A stretch of DNA of 64,000 bases from Pseudofabraea citricarpa (taxonomy: Eukaryota > Ascomycota > Leotiomycetes > Helotiales > Dermateaceae): NCBI GenBank assembly GCA_029641185.1, contig JAPWGK010000018.1:372001-436000 (forward strand), in the 5' to 3' direction. Numbering within the stretch: position 1 is the stretch's first letter; every line of letters starts with the position of its first letter. The notes under the pieces were generated by a model. The model was not told where the DNA came from. It ran no database searches and worked only from the letters and a program-made list of their open reading frames with translations. Made by a program: the position numbers and the translations under genes. Positions 45,697 through 57,764 of the stretch are shown piece by piece.

Positions 45697-47361
45697 ATGA
45701 ACGAAGTACTTCGACCATGGGTCTGCAGACAATCCGTGAAGTCTCTGTATCGACCGGTCTCCTCGCCATGGCCGACCTCTTTTCTGCGATCTCGTCGACC
45801 GTACACATCCAGACCCCAAACAAAAGATGGCCGTCCATTCCGGATGGCTGTCATCGGGTCGGGCCCAGCAGGGTTTTATACAGCGTACAAGGTGATGTCG
45901 AAGATTGAGAACTCAGTAGTGGACATGTATGAGCATCTGCCAGTACCATATGGCCTCGTCCGATTTGGAGTTGCGCCGGATCATCCAGAAGTCAAAGTGA
46001 GATGACCTCGGCCCATTGAACTCTTGACTCCCGCTAACGCTCCGGCGAAATTAGAATTGCCAGACCAAGTTTGAGCAGGTAGCAGATTCGCCGAACTTCA
46101 ACTTTGTAGGAAACATTGCAATTGGAGAACGCCCAGGAGAATTACCTCTGCGATCTCTTCTACCACATTATGACGCCATTCTGTTTGCATATGGTGCTTC
46201 CAGAGATCGTGCCCTTCAAATACCGGGCGAAGACACTTTGAAAGGCATCTATTCGGCGAGAGCCTTTGTAGGATGGTATAATGGGTTGCCAGAATATGCA
46301 GACTTGGACCCTGATCTGACTCAAGGTGAGGAGGCTGTAGTGATTGGCCAAGGAAACGTAGCTCTCGATGTTGCTAGAATCCTGTTGCAAGATCCTAAAA
46401 ACCTTCGAAATTCTGACATCACTTCTAACGCATTTGATGCATTGCGGAAAAGTAAAATAAAGAGAGTGAGGGTTGTGGGACGACGAGGTCCTGTACAGGT
46501 GAGTCTTGCTTCATCTCTCTAAACTAGTATTGACCATCTTAGGCTGCATTTTCAATTAAAGAAGTGCGAGAGCTTGTAGGGCTACCACATGTAGCTTTCC
46601 ATCCTGTAGAGCAATCTTTAATTCCTGTGGATCTCTCAAAGTCGCGAGCTCTAAAACGGATTGTGGAGGTTCTAAAAAAAGGATCAGTAGCCTCTGTCTC
46701 GGACGCAGCAAAGTCATGGTCATTGGACTTTTGTTTATCGCCGACAGGTTTCAAGGATAACAAAGAATCTCCCGGGCAGCTTAAAAGCATATCTTTTGAA
46801 AGGACAACTCTCACGCCACACTTCTCTTTGGGAAGTGCGAAGGCTAAGGGAACTGGTGAAGTCGTTGATATTCCGACTTCAGTAGCTTTTCGCTCTATTG
46901 GTTATAAATCTGAAGCTCTGCCAGGATTCTATGAGCTCGGAGTACCATTCAATAGTCGGTTAGGAATAATACCAAACGACCAACTAGGTCGAGTTATTGG
47001 TGGTAATGAAGAGTGGTCCGAAACTGCGACAGCAACCCATCTACCCGGCATGTACTGTGCAGGCTGGGTAAAGAGAGGTCCCACTGGAGTCATTGCCAGT
47101 ACGATGCAAGATGCATTCTCAACTGCAGAGGCAATTGCAGAAGACTGGCACGACCGTCGTCCATTCTTACATGAACAGGATGGTGGGTCTGGACTTGGAT
47201 GGGATGGTGTTAAGGATGAAGCAGGAAGTCGAGGCTGCCGAAGGGTGAGTTGGACTGATTGGAAAAAGATAGACATCGAGGAGAGGAGCAGAGGACAAGC
47301 AAATGGTAAGGAAAGGGAAAAGTTCACTAAGATCGAAGATATGCTGGCCGTTCTAGATTGA
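45697..47361 (+). CDS. arh1: mitochondrial adrenodoxin reductase (Arh1)
   Basis: Exons 45697-45996, 46055-46498 and 46543-47361 give 520 aa. This FAD enzyme passes electrons from NADPH to mitochondrial ferredoxin for iron-sulfur cluster and heme A synthesis. An Arg/Ser-rich presequence (about residues 1-45) precedes the FAD motif VIGSGPAGFYTAYKV. YGLVRFGVAPDHPEVKN follows, then the NADP site VIGQGNVALDVARILL with RVVGRRGP. MYCAGWVKRGPTGVIASTM is the C-terminal FAD/NADP loop. Length and motifs are complete. The gene is divergent from the 4-TM gene and ends 27 bp from the ETF-alpha stop on the opposite strand, so the two 3' UTRs must overlap. Confidence 0.94.
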
Positions 47362-47388
47362 TCTGACATGGATTTGTAATATTGTACA

Positions 47389-48496
47389 CTATGCCTTTAG
47401 CTTTTCAGTGAGCTCTGGCACCTTATCAAATAAATCTCCTACTAGTCCAACATCAGCTACTTGGAAGATCGGTGCATCGGCGTCCTTGTTAATAGCTGCA
47501 ATGACCTTGCTATCCTTCATACCAGCAAGATGCTGAATGGCTCCAGAAATTCCGGCACAAAGATACAACTGAGGAGCTACAACCTTTCCAGTTTGTCCAA
47601 CTTGTAGACTGTTGTCAGCGTATCCACTGTCGACAGCTGCTCTTGAAGCACCGATAGCGGCTCCCAAGGCATCGGCTAGAGGTAGCATGATTCTGTCAAA
47701 CTCCTCCTTTGACTTCAAGCCACGACCACCGGAAACAACCTTGCCAGCTGTAGCAAGATCCGGTCGGTCTGACTTTGCAAGGTCTTCAGATACCCATTCG
47801 GTGCTTGATTCAGCCTTGGGGTCTACACCATCCTCGATCGATGCCGATCCACCCTCAGCAGACGCTGCAGCAAATGCTGTTCCTCTAACCGTTATTATTT
47901 TAATATTGTCGGATGACTCGACCGTAGCGATGGCATTTCCAGCGTAAATGGGCCTCACAAATGTGTTCTCGTTCTCAATGGCCGTGATGTCGGATATTTG
48001 TTGAACATCGAGAAGTGCAGCGACTCGAGGGAAGAGATTCTTGCCGAATGCTGTGTGTCCGACAAGAATATGAGTATACCCGCCCTTCTTGATGTTCTCT
48101 ACCAGCAGTGGTGCGTAGTTCTCGGGAAGGCCCTGGGGACTTTTAATCAATGTTTCTTTCACATGCCATGAAGAGGGGCAGACCGACCTTGTCATAGGCA
48201 CTGTTATCGACCGCAATGATTTTTTCGATTCCTCCTACTTTGGCTGCCTCCTCAGCTACACTCTTGATATTTCCCCCAGCTACAAAGGCTGTGATTGAGC
48301 CTCCTAGCTTTTGTGCTGCCGTGATTGCGCTCAGGGATCCATGGTTCAGTTTGCCCTCTCTCTGCTCGAGAACCGCGAGTGTTGACAGTAATCTCGAGAG
48401 AGCCGACAACGATGCGATGGGCGCAGAACCATTTCTTGCCCTCAATTGTGTACGCGCCTGGCGCAGGACTGAGAGGCCGGCCTTTGACGAAATCAT
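47389..48496 (-). CDS. electron transfer flavoprotein alpha subunit
   Basis: Exons 48188-48496 and 47389-48132 give 350 aa. ETF-alpha pairs with ETF-beta in the mitochondrial matrix and carries electrons from acyl-CoA and other dehydrogenases to ETF-QO. The presequence ([20 protein letters not shown]) is mitochondrial-like. Domain I contains [19 protein letters not shown]. The FAD domain has [41 protein letters not shown] and [14 protein letters not shown]. The intron has a less usual GTCGGT donor at 48187, but protein continuity ([14 protein letters not shown]) supports it. It would fit a beta-oxidation role alongside FarA-type control, but the two genes are 32 kb apart. Confidence 0.94.
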
Positions 48497-48957
48497 GTTG
48501 GAAGTGGTGTATGTCTGGTCTCGAAAACAAGCATCATCACTTTGAACCTGGAAGTCAGAGCTGCCGATTCTGGCCGGCCTCGGGTTCTCGGTCTTGGCAA
48601 CATCCAGCCAATCCTGGGGCAAAATAAGGTTTGCTCTCTCCTCGCCGCACGTGATTGTATTCTTCGCTAGTGTGTCGAGCGCGTTTGTTCAATCGCGATG
48701 CATCAACTCAGAAATTCATCACCAACAGCCCGTGTCGCATCCGCTTGAGCTTCCCCTAACGTCTGGCTGTTTTTCGCGACTGTGTATCTACGATCGCGTC
48801 AAGGTTGAATTGGCCCAGCCGACGCGCATGCCCATTTTGAGACTGAATTAGAGTATCTTCTGCGCCTTTCTTCCTTGACACGGACGGAGCCGCATCTTTC
48901 CACAGCACAGTTTTGCGACAGCTTCAATTGTGGTAGCTTGCGACCATTTGCCGCAAG
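48497..48957. promoter_or_regulatory. divergent promoter region, ETF-alpha / Swi3-like
   Basis: About 460 bp between opposite start codons. No gene and no motif I can name. Confidence 0.5.
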
Positions 48958-51139
48958 ATGGAGGACGATTCCTTGAATTTCGGCTCGCCAGCTGCTGCTG
49001 CCACGCCAGGCAGCAATTCTATCTTAGCGCAGCCTCCTCTGCAAGGGGAAGCAACTGCAACTCCACAACCAGAAGGTAACGAGTCCATCACCACGCGTTC
49101 GAATATACTCAACAACTGACCACCCATAGCTTCCGATTCAGCCATGGCGGGAACCAGTGCCGATGCCTCAGAGCCAGCTATCAAAAACGATGTTTCCGAC
49201 AACCCTCTCGACGCGCCCGATGCCCCAAGAGCTGAAGCCGAAGAGCCAAAGGACGAGGAGATGGCAGAAGCCCAAGACGACGTGAAGGATAGCCAAGAAG
49301 CAGCAGCTGGGGACGGAGAAGTGCAAGCTGAGAAGACAAAGGCTACAATCGAGGCTTCTGCGCGAGAACACCTCATTTCACAGACACACTCGATCATTCT
49401 CCCGAGTTATAGCACCTGGTTCGATATGCACGACGTGAACAATATCGAGCGCAAAGCGCTCCCAGAATTTTTCAACAACCGAAATCGAAGCAAGACTCCG
49501 GCCGTGTATAAGGACTACCGCGATTTCATGATCAATACATATCGTCTCAATCCAATTGAATACCTGACTGTTACTGCTTGTCGAAGGAACTTGGCTGGTG
49601 ATGTATGCGCTATCATGCGAGTCCATGCTTTCCTTGAGCAATGGGGTCTCATCAACTACCAGGTAAGTAGTGTCTGGGACTTCGCATATATCTTGCTGAC
49701 AGGTGTAGGTTGATGCCGACCAAAGACCTTCCGCCGTAGGACCACCATTCACTGGACATTTCAGAGTCATCTGCGATACTCCGCGTGGGCTTCAACCCTG
49801 GCAGCCTTCAGCCGATCCATTGGTCATTCAAGGAAAGAAGAATGTAGATACAGAGGCCAAGGCGACAGTAACCCCTGCTGATAAGGCTGACCTCAATCTC
49901 GAAATTGGACGCAACATTTATGAGCCAACGGCGAGGGAAAACAAGATTGGGCCCAAAGCCGAGAAGCATACAAACGGTGATGCACCAGCTACTAATGGTA
50001 CTGGCGAGAACGGATCTCAGTCCATCGAGGATCTAGTAAAGCCTACAATATCCAAAGTCACTTGCTTCACCTGTGGTATTGATTGTACCCGCGTTTATTT
50101 CCACAACTCGCATACGGAATCTGGCGCCCCTGCTGCTAGCAAAATCAAAATGGACTTGTGTCCCAATTGCTACTCAGAAGGCCGATTTCCAAACAACCAA
50201 CAAAAGACCTACTACACAAAGATCGAAAACCCACAATACTCTGCTATCCCTGACCGTGATGCGCCATGGACTGATGACGAAACGATAAAGCTCCTTGAAG
50301 CCATGGAGAAATACGATGAGGAGTGGGCAGATGTTTCGGAGTATGTAGGAACGCGAACCAAGGAGGAATGTGTTGTAAAGTTCTTACAGCTAGAGATTGA
50401 AGACAGGTTTATTGATACCGAACCTATCGGTGAACGTAGATCGACTGGTATCAATATGCTAGGCTCGCAAGAAGGCTATCTACCATTCAGCCAGGCCGAT
50501 AATCCCGTCATGTCTGTGATTGGGTTCCTCGCAAGTCTAACGGATCCTGTCACAACTGCAGCAGCTGCTGGCAGATCTGTGGAGGCTATGAAGCAAAGTC
50601 TACGCGACCAACTAGAGAAGAAAGATCCGGAAGATGCTGGAAAAGAAAAGGAAGTCGGTGGTGGGGATTCAATGGAGGTTGATGTCACCACGACTACTAC
50701 GACTACCACTACACATAGTGTAAACACTGTTGCTACTATTCCATTAGCAACAGTCTCTGCTCGATCTGGAGGCCTTGCATCTCATGAGGAGAGAGAGATG
50801 ACACACCTTGTTTCCGCTGCAGTCAACACTACTCTCCAGAAAATGGAGTTGAAATTGAAGCAGTTCAATGAAATGGAGCAAATACTACAGGCAGAACGTC
50901 GTGAGCTTGAGCGAGGTCGTCAACAGTTGTTTTTGGATCGTTTAGCGTTCAAGAAGCGTGTTAAGGATGTTCAGGAAGGATTAAGAATGGCCGCAGTTAC
51001 TGGCGGTGAGCAAGGGAACAAGATGGCTCAAGATGTCTTGACTGGAGGCGAGAAGTTAGAATTCCAAGGTGCCGCACCAGCAGCTGGTAGTGTTCAGCCA
51101 TTGAGTGCCACAGGGCAAATAAAGAGCTACGATATTTGA
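48958..51139 (+). CDS. SWI/SNF-RSC subunit, Swi3/Rsc8 (SWIRM-SANT) type
   Basis: Exons 48958-49075, 49130-49662 and 49709-51139 give 693 aa. The N-terminus is acidic and Ala/Glu-rich. A SWIRM domain lies at about residues 120-225 ([20 protein letters not shown] to [15 protein letters not shown]). A ZZ-like Cys cluster follows (CFTCGIDC near 336, [10 protein letters not shown] near 368). The SANT domain spans about 404-447 ([36 protein letters not shown]). A coiled coil near the C-terminus ([19 protein letters not shown]) is the dimerisation part. These subunits are scaffold cores of SWI/SNF and RSC chromatin remodellers. Swi3 versus Rsc8 cannot be told from sequence alone. A run of Thr codons ([11 protein letters not shown]) lies in the linker. 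Confidence 0.91.
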
Positions 51140-51415
51140 AGGATTGTTTGCGAAGACAGGAGGGTAATTGGGCGTAATGGGGATTCCAGTAAAGGCTGTC
51201 AGGTTCATCCTAAAGAAAAAAGGTGCATTTTTCGCCTTCTATGTATTTGCAAGTTTCTCAATCTTCTGATTGAGAATCTTTCGTCTTTTTTTCTTTTTTT
51301 TTCTGTCTGTATTTCGTGTGTATTCCTAGAATTGAGAACACTTGACAAATGTATTGTTTGTATTGTTTATGAGCCCTCTTCTACTTGAATTAGGTAACTA
51401 GGTATCAATGATCAA

Positions 51416-53602
51416 TTACATTCCTTCTTCATACTCCGAACCTGACTCAGACTTGATACTCGGGTCCACTGGAAATCTTTCAGGTGCTGGCACGTATTTG
51501 TAGGGCGATGCCATACCAGAAGAAATAGAGACATGGGATGTAGCATCATCGCTATCCTCGGCAGAATCATGATTTGTGCCATCCTCGCCACTCTCGGAGT
51601 CAGATGTGCCTACCAAATCTCCTTTACGTCCTCCGATATTTCCTCTCGTTCTTCTAGTCCTCACCCTAAGCTCCTTCTCCTCCTTAGATAATCTCAAAAA
51701 CTTCTCTTCCGGCACCGGCCGATCCAAGCTCTCCCACTCACTCCTGTATTCCGTGTTGACTCTCCAGTCCACGAATGAGCTGACTATGTTCCTGGTTGAT
51801 GTTTTAGGAAGTTCAGGAAGTTCTACCTCGGACTTCACCTCGAATGGCGATCCCTGTCTCAGTAATGTCCATAAATTCCTTTCTTCGGCTTGATTTGCTT
51901 TATTGTCAAATTCTTCTGTGTAAATGTCTTGTGCAAGCTCATATGCTTTTCTTGCCTTGCGCAGTTTCAGACTTCGTTCTGTTCTTGAGTAGTACGTAAG
52001 TGGCTCGCTTTCAGAGATATCTGTGATCGCGTCTGTTTCGTTGTCGTCGTCTAGATCAAGATCTTGGTCTTCTTGGTCTTCTTGGTCTTCTTCTCTATGG
52101 CCCTCGGCATTGGGCTCGTCGTCTTCTAAATCCGAACCGGCTTCAAATTCTGATGCATCTGTATCTGTATATATTTCGTCGTTGGGTACAACATCCTCAG
52201 ACTCCCTGCCGTTTTCTTGACGAAGCTCGGATTCAGAATGAGAGATGGTTCCAGATAAAGCAGATTCCACATCATCATAGGTCAAGCAGATGTCATCTTC
52301 GCCTTCCTGTGGGAGGCTCTCAGCGAAGACTTCGAGATTGCACCTCCTAGCACATTTTGCCCAGTACTCTTTGCTGTTCGCGGGAAAGTTGAGAATTTTC
52401 ACAGCTGCTTCTACATCGGCGACACTGATTTCAGCATGCTTGGTTTTGCTTGAATCCATACTTCGTAGCTTGGACATGGTGCAAAATAGAACAGTAGAAA
52501 CGAGCTTCTTGGTGGTGTGTATGGCCAAAGAATGAAAGTCTCCAAATGCAGTAGCGCGGATAGATGGCTGTTCGCCTGGTTCTGCTAGGGTTTGCCAATT
52601 ATCTTCCTCTTTTGGTGCCGCAGGATTCATAAAGATCCGTTCTGACAAAGCCAACCAGGTTTTTAGGTTAAATAGATTTGCCGCTGGCAGGATCTCTTCT
52701 AGAGCATCTTCTCCACCATCCTCGTTCCGTTTCTTGCTAATCCACTTGCAAGCATCAGGTGTAAGTAGCCATTCTTCCCCCCATTTTGCTTGCTCGGACT
52801 CCTCTTCGTACTGTTCTAGCCGAGAAGTAAGAGCATCTCCCGCCCGTTCCAGAACTGCGCAACATTCTTCGCTGACTTCTAAAGCGGCCGGTACGTCTGT
52901 GACATGAAATTGATGCTGTAAATCATCTCGCTCAACCAGGGCTTCGTGTAATAACTGAACGTATTCTTGTACTTCAAGTTCCGATTTCGTACCGATGCGT
53001 TGAGAAATTCCATGCACGTCGTCTCTACCAAGTCTTGACAATGATGCAAAGAACATGTCTTTTTCTTGTGAGGTCCAAACTGATATACCAATCTGGCTAC
53101 TCTCGCCAAAGACCTGCTCCTCATTGGTGATTCTTCTTACAGCATCACGGATGTCTATATTCACAACATATTTATACTCGTTGCTGTAATAGCCCTTGAG
53201 GCGTTTTGCTCGGGATTTACTTGGCACAACGACTTTTCGTTTTATAGCGCGACTGCCTGGCGGTTTTCGAGTAGGACTTTTGACCTCACCGTGGTCAGGC
53301 TCCTTAAATCGAGCTGCCCAATCTAACGCATCCTGGCGAATCCGCTCATCTGTATATGGGCCATACAATCCGGTATCAGAATCTTCTTTTTCGTCATCAG
53401 AAGGAGCTTGGCTGATACTCGATCTTGCACGTTTACGCAATTTCCTAGTCGGCGTTGATCTAGTGGTACGAGGCTCATAAATGCTCCCATCAGGTGACGA
53501 GATGTCTCTGTTGTTAGGTTGCGGTTCCTCATGTAGCAGTTCCTCATCTGTATCTACTACGTTCGGAGAAGTCTCTCTGTTTTCATATTCCTGGGGGTCC
53601 AT
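51416..53602 (-). CDS. Rrn5-like RNA polymerase I upstream activating factor subunit
   Basis: This is a single-exon gene of 728 aa starting at ATG 53602. After a charged N-terminus come YYSNEYKYVVNIDIRDAV and a SANT/Myb-like helix set at about residues 173-218 (SVWTSQEKDMFFASLSRLGR, GISQRIGTKSELEVQEYV). This matches the start of Rrn5, the UAF component that binds the rDNA promoter for Pol I. A mid-region HSLAIHTTKKLVSTVLFCTM to ADVEAAVKILNFP resembles a histone-fold-like segment. The C-terminal third is very acidic and includes a tandem QED repeat encoded at about 52060-52090. The Rrn5 assignment is by pattern; a generic SANT protein is the alternative. Confidence 0.7.
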   Translation of the reverse strand: MDPQEYENRETSPNVVDTDEELLHEEPQPNNRDISSPDGSIYEPRTTRSTPTRKLRKRARSSISQAPSDDEKEDSDTGLYGPYTDERIRQDALDWAARFKEPDHGEVKSPTRKPPGSRAIKRKVVVPSKSRAKRLKGYYSNEYKYVVNIDIRDAVRRITNEEQVFGESSQIGISVWTSQEKDMFFASLSRLGRDDVHGISQRIGTKSELEVQEYVQLLHEALVERDDLQHQFHVTDVPAALEVSEECCAVLERAGDALTSRLEQYEEESEQAKWGEEWLLTPDACKWISKKRNEDGGEDALEEILPAANLFNLKTWLALSERIFMNPAAPKEEDNWQTLAEPGEQPSIRATAFGDFHSLAIHTTKKLVSTVLFCTMSKLRSMDSSKTKHAEISVADVEAAVKILNFPANSKEYWAKCARRCNLEVFAESLPQEGEDDICLTYDDVESALSGTISHSESELRQENGRESEDVVPNDEIYTDTDASEFEAGSDLEDDEPNAEGHREEDQEDQEDQDLDLDDDNETDAITDISESEPLTYYSRTERSLKLRKARKAYELAQDIYTEEFDNKANQAEERNLWTLLRQGSPFEVKSEVELPELPKTSTRNIVSSFVDWRVNTEYRSEWESLDRPVPEEKFLRLSKEEKELRVRTRRTRGNIGGRKGDLVGTSDSESGEDGTNHDSAEDSDDATSHVSISSGMASPYKYVPAPERFPVDPSIKSESGSEYEEGM

Positions 53603-53921
53603 GTTTACAGTCGGTGAATTTCAGTCGCGTTTTGTAGACGGAGTATTCCTTTTGAATGCTGAACATAGCGGAGAAACTTTAGGACCTGAAGAAGCAATTG
53701 TAGTCGAGTTAGAAAATTGGCTTGGAAAACTTGAGTGCATTGGCTTGCACATGTAAAAAATAAAAAAAGGTCGGCGTGAATTACTGATAAGTGAAGATTT
53801 AATCTGGCCCAAATTCAAGCTTTGATCAGGCGGGCGATGGCTGCTAATTGCACCCATCATCTCGCTATAATATGTCGGTAGACAACATTTCTCTATCGAC
53901 GAGGCTGAAGAATTAAACACC
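53603..53921. promoter_or_regulatory. divergent promoter region, Rrn5-like / Irc3
   Basis: About 320 bp between opposite start codons. No coding signal and no motif I can name. Confidence 0.5.
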
Positions 53922-55960
53922 ATGCCGCCGACTTCTAGAGAATGGCTTGGGGTTCTCCAGAGATGGAGACCTACCCACTCATCCAAATTTCTCACGCGAT
54001 CCTTGATTCGATATGCGACCAGTACAGCTCCATCTGCAGCCCAGCCAACGGTTGTTCGCCTCCGACAATATCAGGAGGAATGTATTCAAGCGGTTCTGTC
54101 GCATTTGAAAGAAGGCCATAAACGCCTTGGGGTATCTCTCGCAACTGGAAGTGGTAAAACTGTGAGATATTTTCCTTGCGATGGTTAAGATTAAACTAAT
54201 ATCCATATCAGGTCATCTTCACACAATTAATCGATCGAGTTCCTCCTCGCAATGATACCGCAGATCAGACTCTGATTTTAGCACATCGCCAGGAACTAGT
54301 TGAGCAGGCAGCACGCCATTGTATAAATGCATATCCTTCGAAGCGTGTGGAGATTGAAATGGGCTCTATGCACTCCAGTGGCTCCGCTGATATTACGGTT
54401 GCCAGCATTCAGAGTATTATATCGGGGGATCGTATATCAAAATTTGACCCCAGCCGGTTTAAGCTCGTACTTGTTGATGAGGCACATCATATTGTTGCTC
54501 CCGGCTACCTCAAAACGTTGGAATATTTTGGGCTTGGGGAGAAGAAGAAAGAATCTCCTGCACTCGTTGGGGTTTCAGCAACACTGTCTCGTTTCGATGG
54601 ACTGAGGCTTGGGGCGGCTATCGATCAAATAGTCTATCATAAAGACTATATAGACATGATTGGAGAGAAATGGCTGTCTGATGTTATCTTCACAACTGTC
54701 CAAACAAAAGCCGACATATCAAAAGTTAAGAGAGGCGTTAATGGTGACTTTGCACCTACCGATCTCTCACGAGCAGTTAATACTGAAAACGTCAACGAAA
54801 TTACTTTGCGGAGCTGGTTTACCAAGGCAAAGAATCGGAAATCCACTCTCGTATTCTGTGTTGATCTTGCTCATGTGGCTGGACTAACCAATACTTTCCG
54901 AAAACACGGCATCGATGCTCGATTTGTTACAGGCGATACACCGAAACCCGAGAGAAGCGCTCGCCTTGATTCTTTCCGGAATGGAGACTTTCCTGTCCTT
55001 GTAAACTGCGGGGTGTTCACTGAAGGCACAGATATACCAAATATAGACTGTGTGTTATTGGCACGGCCAACAAAATCTCGGAACCTGCTTGTGCAAATGA
55101 TTGGCCGTGGTATGCGTCTACATCCGGGGAAGAAAGATTGTCATATCATTGACATGGTGGCAAGTCTGGAAACTGGTATTGTGACAACTCCGACATTGTT
55201 CGGCCTCGACCCTTCGGAACTTGTCGATGGAGCAAATCCCGATGATATGAAGGCCATGCTAGATAATAAAAATGCAGAGACACAGAATTCAGCATTGCCC
55301 TCGAAAGTTGCAGCAACCCCAGTGAGCGCTGTTTCTAGTAAAGTGGTCTTCACTGACTATGATAATGTTTTTGATCTCATTGAAGACACATCCGGAGAAC
55401 GACATATTCGAGCAGCCTCCCCACATGCATGGGTCAATGTTGCGCAGGACAAGTATGTTCTCTCTAGCTCGGATGGATCCCATGTAAAGATTGAAAAGGT
55501 GCAATCAAAAGAGTCTGGAGACTTTGAATTTCTCGTCACATCTTTGAATTCTTTAAGCTCGATGCCAGGCATAACGACTACCAAACCTTTCGCAAAACCA
55601 CGTGTGCTTGCACGTTCACTCAACTTCACAGATGCCGTCCATGCAGCTGATACTTTTGCTTCAAGCAAGTACCCGTTTGTCTTTATCTCTCAAAGCCAGG
55701 GGTGGCGAAAGCGACCAGCAACAGCAGGACAGCTTATGTTTCTCAATAAACTCCGGCTTAAATCAGACCAGCTCAAGCCCGAGGACATAACAAAGGGCAA
55801 GGCAGGAGACATGATTACCAAGATCAAACATGGTGCACGTGGTCGTTTTGCAAACCTGGAAGCCGACAGGAAAAGGGAAGAGCGAGCCAAGCTCAAGATA
55901 GAACAGGAGCTAGCTCTCAAACGAAGGGAGCATGTCAGTGTTGGGCCTCTTGTCGACTAA
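53922..55960 (+). CDS. irc3: mitochondrial branched-DNA helicase Irc3
   Basis: Exons 53922-54161 and 54212-55960 give 662 aa. It is a superfamily 2 helicase; yeast Irc3 maintains mitochondrial DNA. The Arg/Ser-rich presequence runs to about residue 40. [16 protein letters not shown] is the Q-like motif, [15 protein letters not shown] is motif I (intron right after GSGKT), [13 protein letters not shown] is Ia, [10 protein letters not shown] is motif II (DEAH), GVSATLSR is III, and [16 protein letters not shown] is VI. A C-terminal region of about 250 residues with basic, Glu-rich helices completes it. Length and motifs are complete. Confidence 0.92.
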
Positions 55961-57764
55961 GTTTGTCACATACCAAGAGTTTGATGTGGTCCTTTCTGAT
56001 ATTGCGATTGTAATATTATTGTACAACTGTCGTCAAATATTATTGGGTCTTGTCCATGGCGTTTAAAACTAGGTAGATCTAGCTATTTTTGTATGTTTTA
56101 GGCGACTAGAAAAGTAATTCAGTCCCTGGTGTATTTTTTTTTTGTATCAGGGGTGAACATAAAATCTTTCTATACAAATAAAGTTTTCCTGATGCTATCT
56201 TGGTCTCTTGGTATACTTCCAGTGAAATTATAGTTGCTATCGAGTGCCTTATTAAGTAGTGGCTCCGCTAGTCGCTATATATGGTTGTAAATCTCAGGTT
56301 AATTTGGCCAGCTTGTAATCTTACATGGCCAAGGACTATCTCTTTCCATATCCGTAGCAAACAAAGCCTAGATGTTCTTTCTCATATTTTGCTTTTTCTG
56401 GTTTTGCCTATGATAAATGCCCGTAAGTTCTGTAATCAAGTGTCGAAATTTTCATGGTGATATTATTACGCGTATAATACACATCTTTTTTGCGAACAGA
56501 TGTGTGCCTAAGAGTCAAAATTGGCCTCTTCTCACATTCCGAAATCACAGTTTGATGTTTAATGAATGTAAATGTAGCTGCGGTCTCCAGCTGAGCTGTA
56601 ATTTGGTTGTCTGACCTCAATATCCTGACATTTCTTGGAATCCAACTTCCTGCTTGATTGTGTGCATTTATTTTAGAGGTTATCTTGGTCTTGCGGCACT
56701 GATTACTTTAGAGGTAGCCGGGATCGTAGTTTGCCTTCGGACAGTGTAGTTCTCCAGGGCGTTTAAGCACCCAAATGGATGCAACACCACGCCAACACCG
56801 CTTCTCATAAAACCAAAGCACTCAAAACATCAACCGCAATAAGAGCCTTGGTTCTCGTTTTGAAATTAGGCGTTCAATGGAGGAAGACTGCCATAATTGT
56901 GTACGTTGCTGTGAAGCTACTTTCACCGCAAAGTAACTTCCTTCAGTGTCCAGAGGCATTGACCCGCCGACCAAATGCCTTAGACTAGAACAGATAGTTC
57001 TGTGACTCACAGCACGTACACAGGTTGCTACTACTTCTGTCGATTGTTTCAAGACGACAAAACTCTCCTGTACGGCAGACAGTATGCTGAAAAGAATTCT
57101 CTTAGACAATTTTGGATGGTTTAACAAGTAAATATTGAATCAGAACTCGTCAGTTCCCGAGTTGTGGATTTAGTGTTAGGCTTCTTATGTAGATATGTCG
57201 ACGGGTTCTCAATACAGGCTGTAGAATACCCTCTGAGTCGTTGCAACGTTTGATATCTCTCTGACCGAGTAGTCCGCGGATCTTGTACCATCATCATCAT
57301 CCGCAAAAGAAGGGCATTCTTTCCGTATTGATGCTGAGCTGATCAGGCACCCGCACGTTTGTCAGGCCGTCGAGCTACTCCTTCCTCGCTAGAAGTGGTT
57401 GAGGTCTTCTCCAAACCACTTTTCGAAAACAACTTCTCTCTTCACAACAAACGTGAAGCCTCATTCCTACTTTGGCCACTTGTATCATCCGCAGAAGGCT
57501 TGCAATATTCTCTTGTAGCTATTGAGAGTCGTACAGCTGTCGAGGATTAGCTCGGGATTGCACGTTCTCCCAACGGTACGACTGAGCAGCTTCGATCACC
57601 AGTAGCCACCAGAACCCAACTCCTCACAACCACCCACCCTCACGACTTCAAGCCCCGCAGATCTCTTGAGCTTGATACCAAAGTAAGTCTCTTCCTGTAT
57701 AATTTGCTCCCAAGATCCATCGTTGTGTCGAAGTTTATTGTGCGTCGGCTAACGAAGGTAAAGG
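55961..57764. other. 1.8-kb intergenic, with probable 5' UTR intron of the next gene
   Basis: No supported gene. A GTAAGT at about 57683 and a GCTAAC branch followed by an AG just before 57764 look like an intron in the 5' UTR of the 57765 gene. A T-rich run lies near 56130-56145. The remaining sequence shows no family-like frames. Confidence 0.5.
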
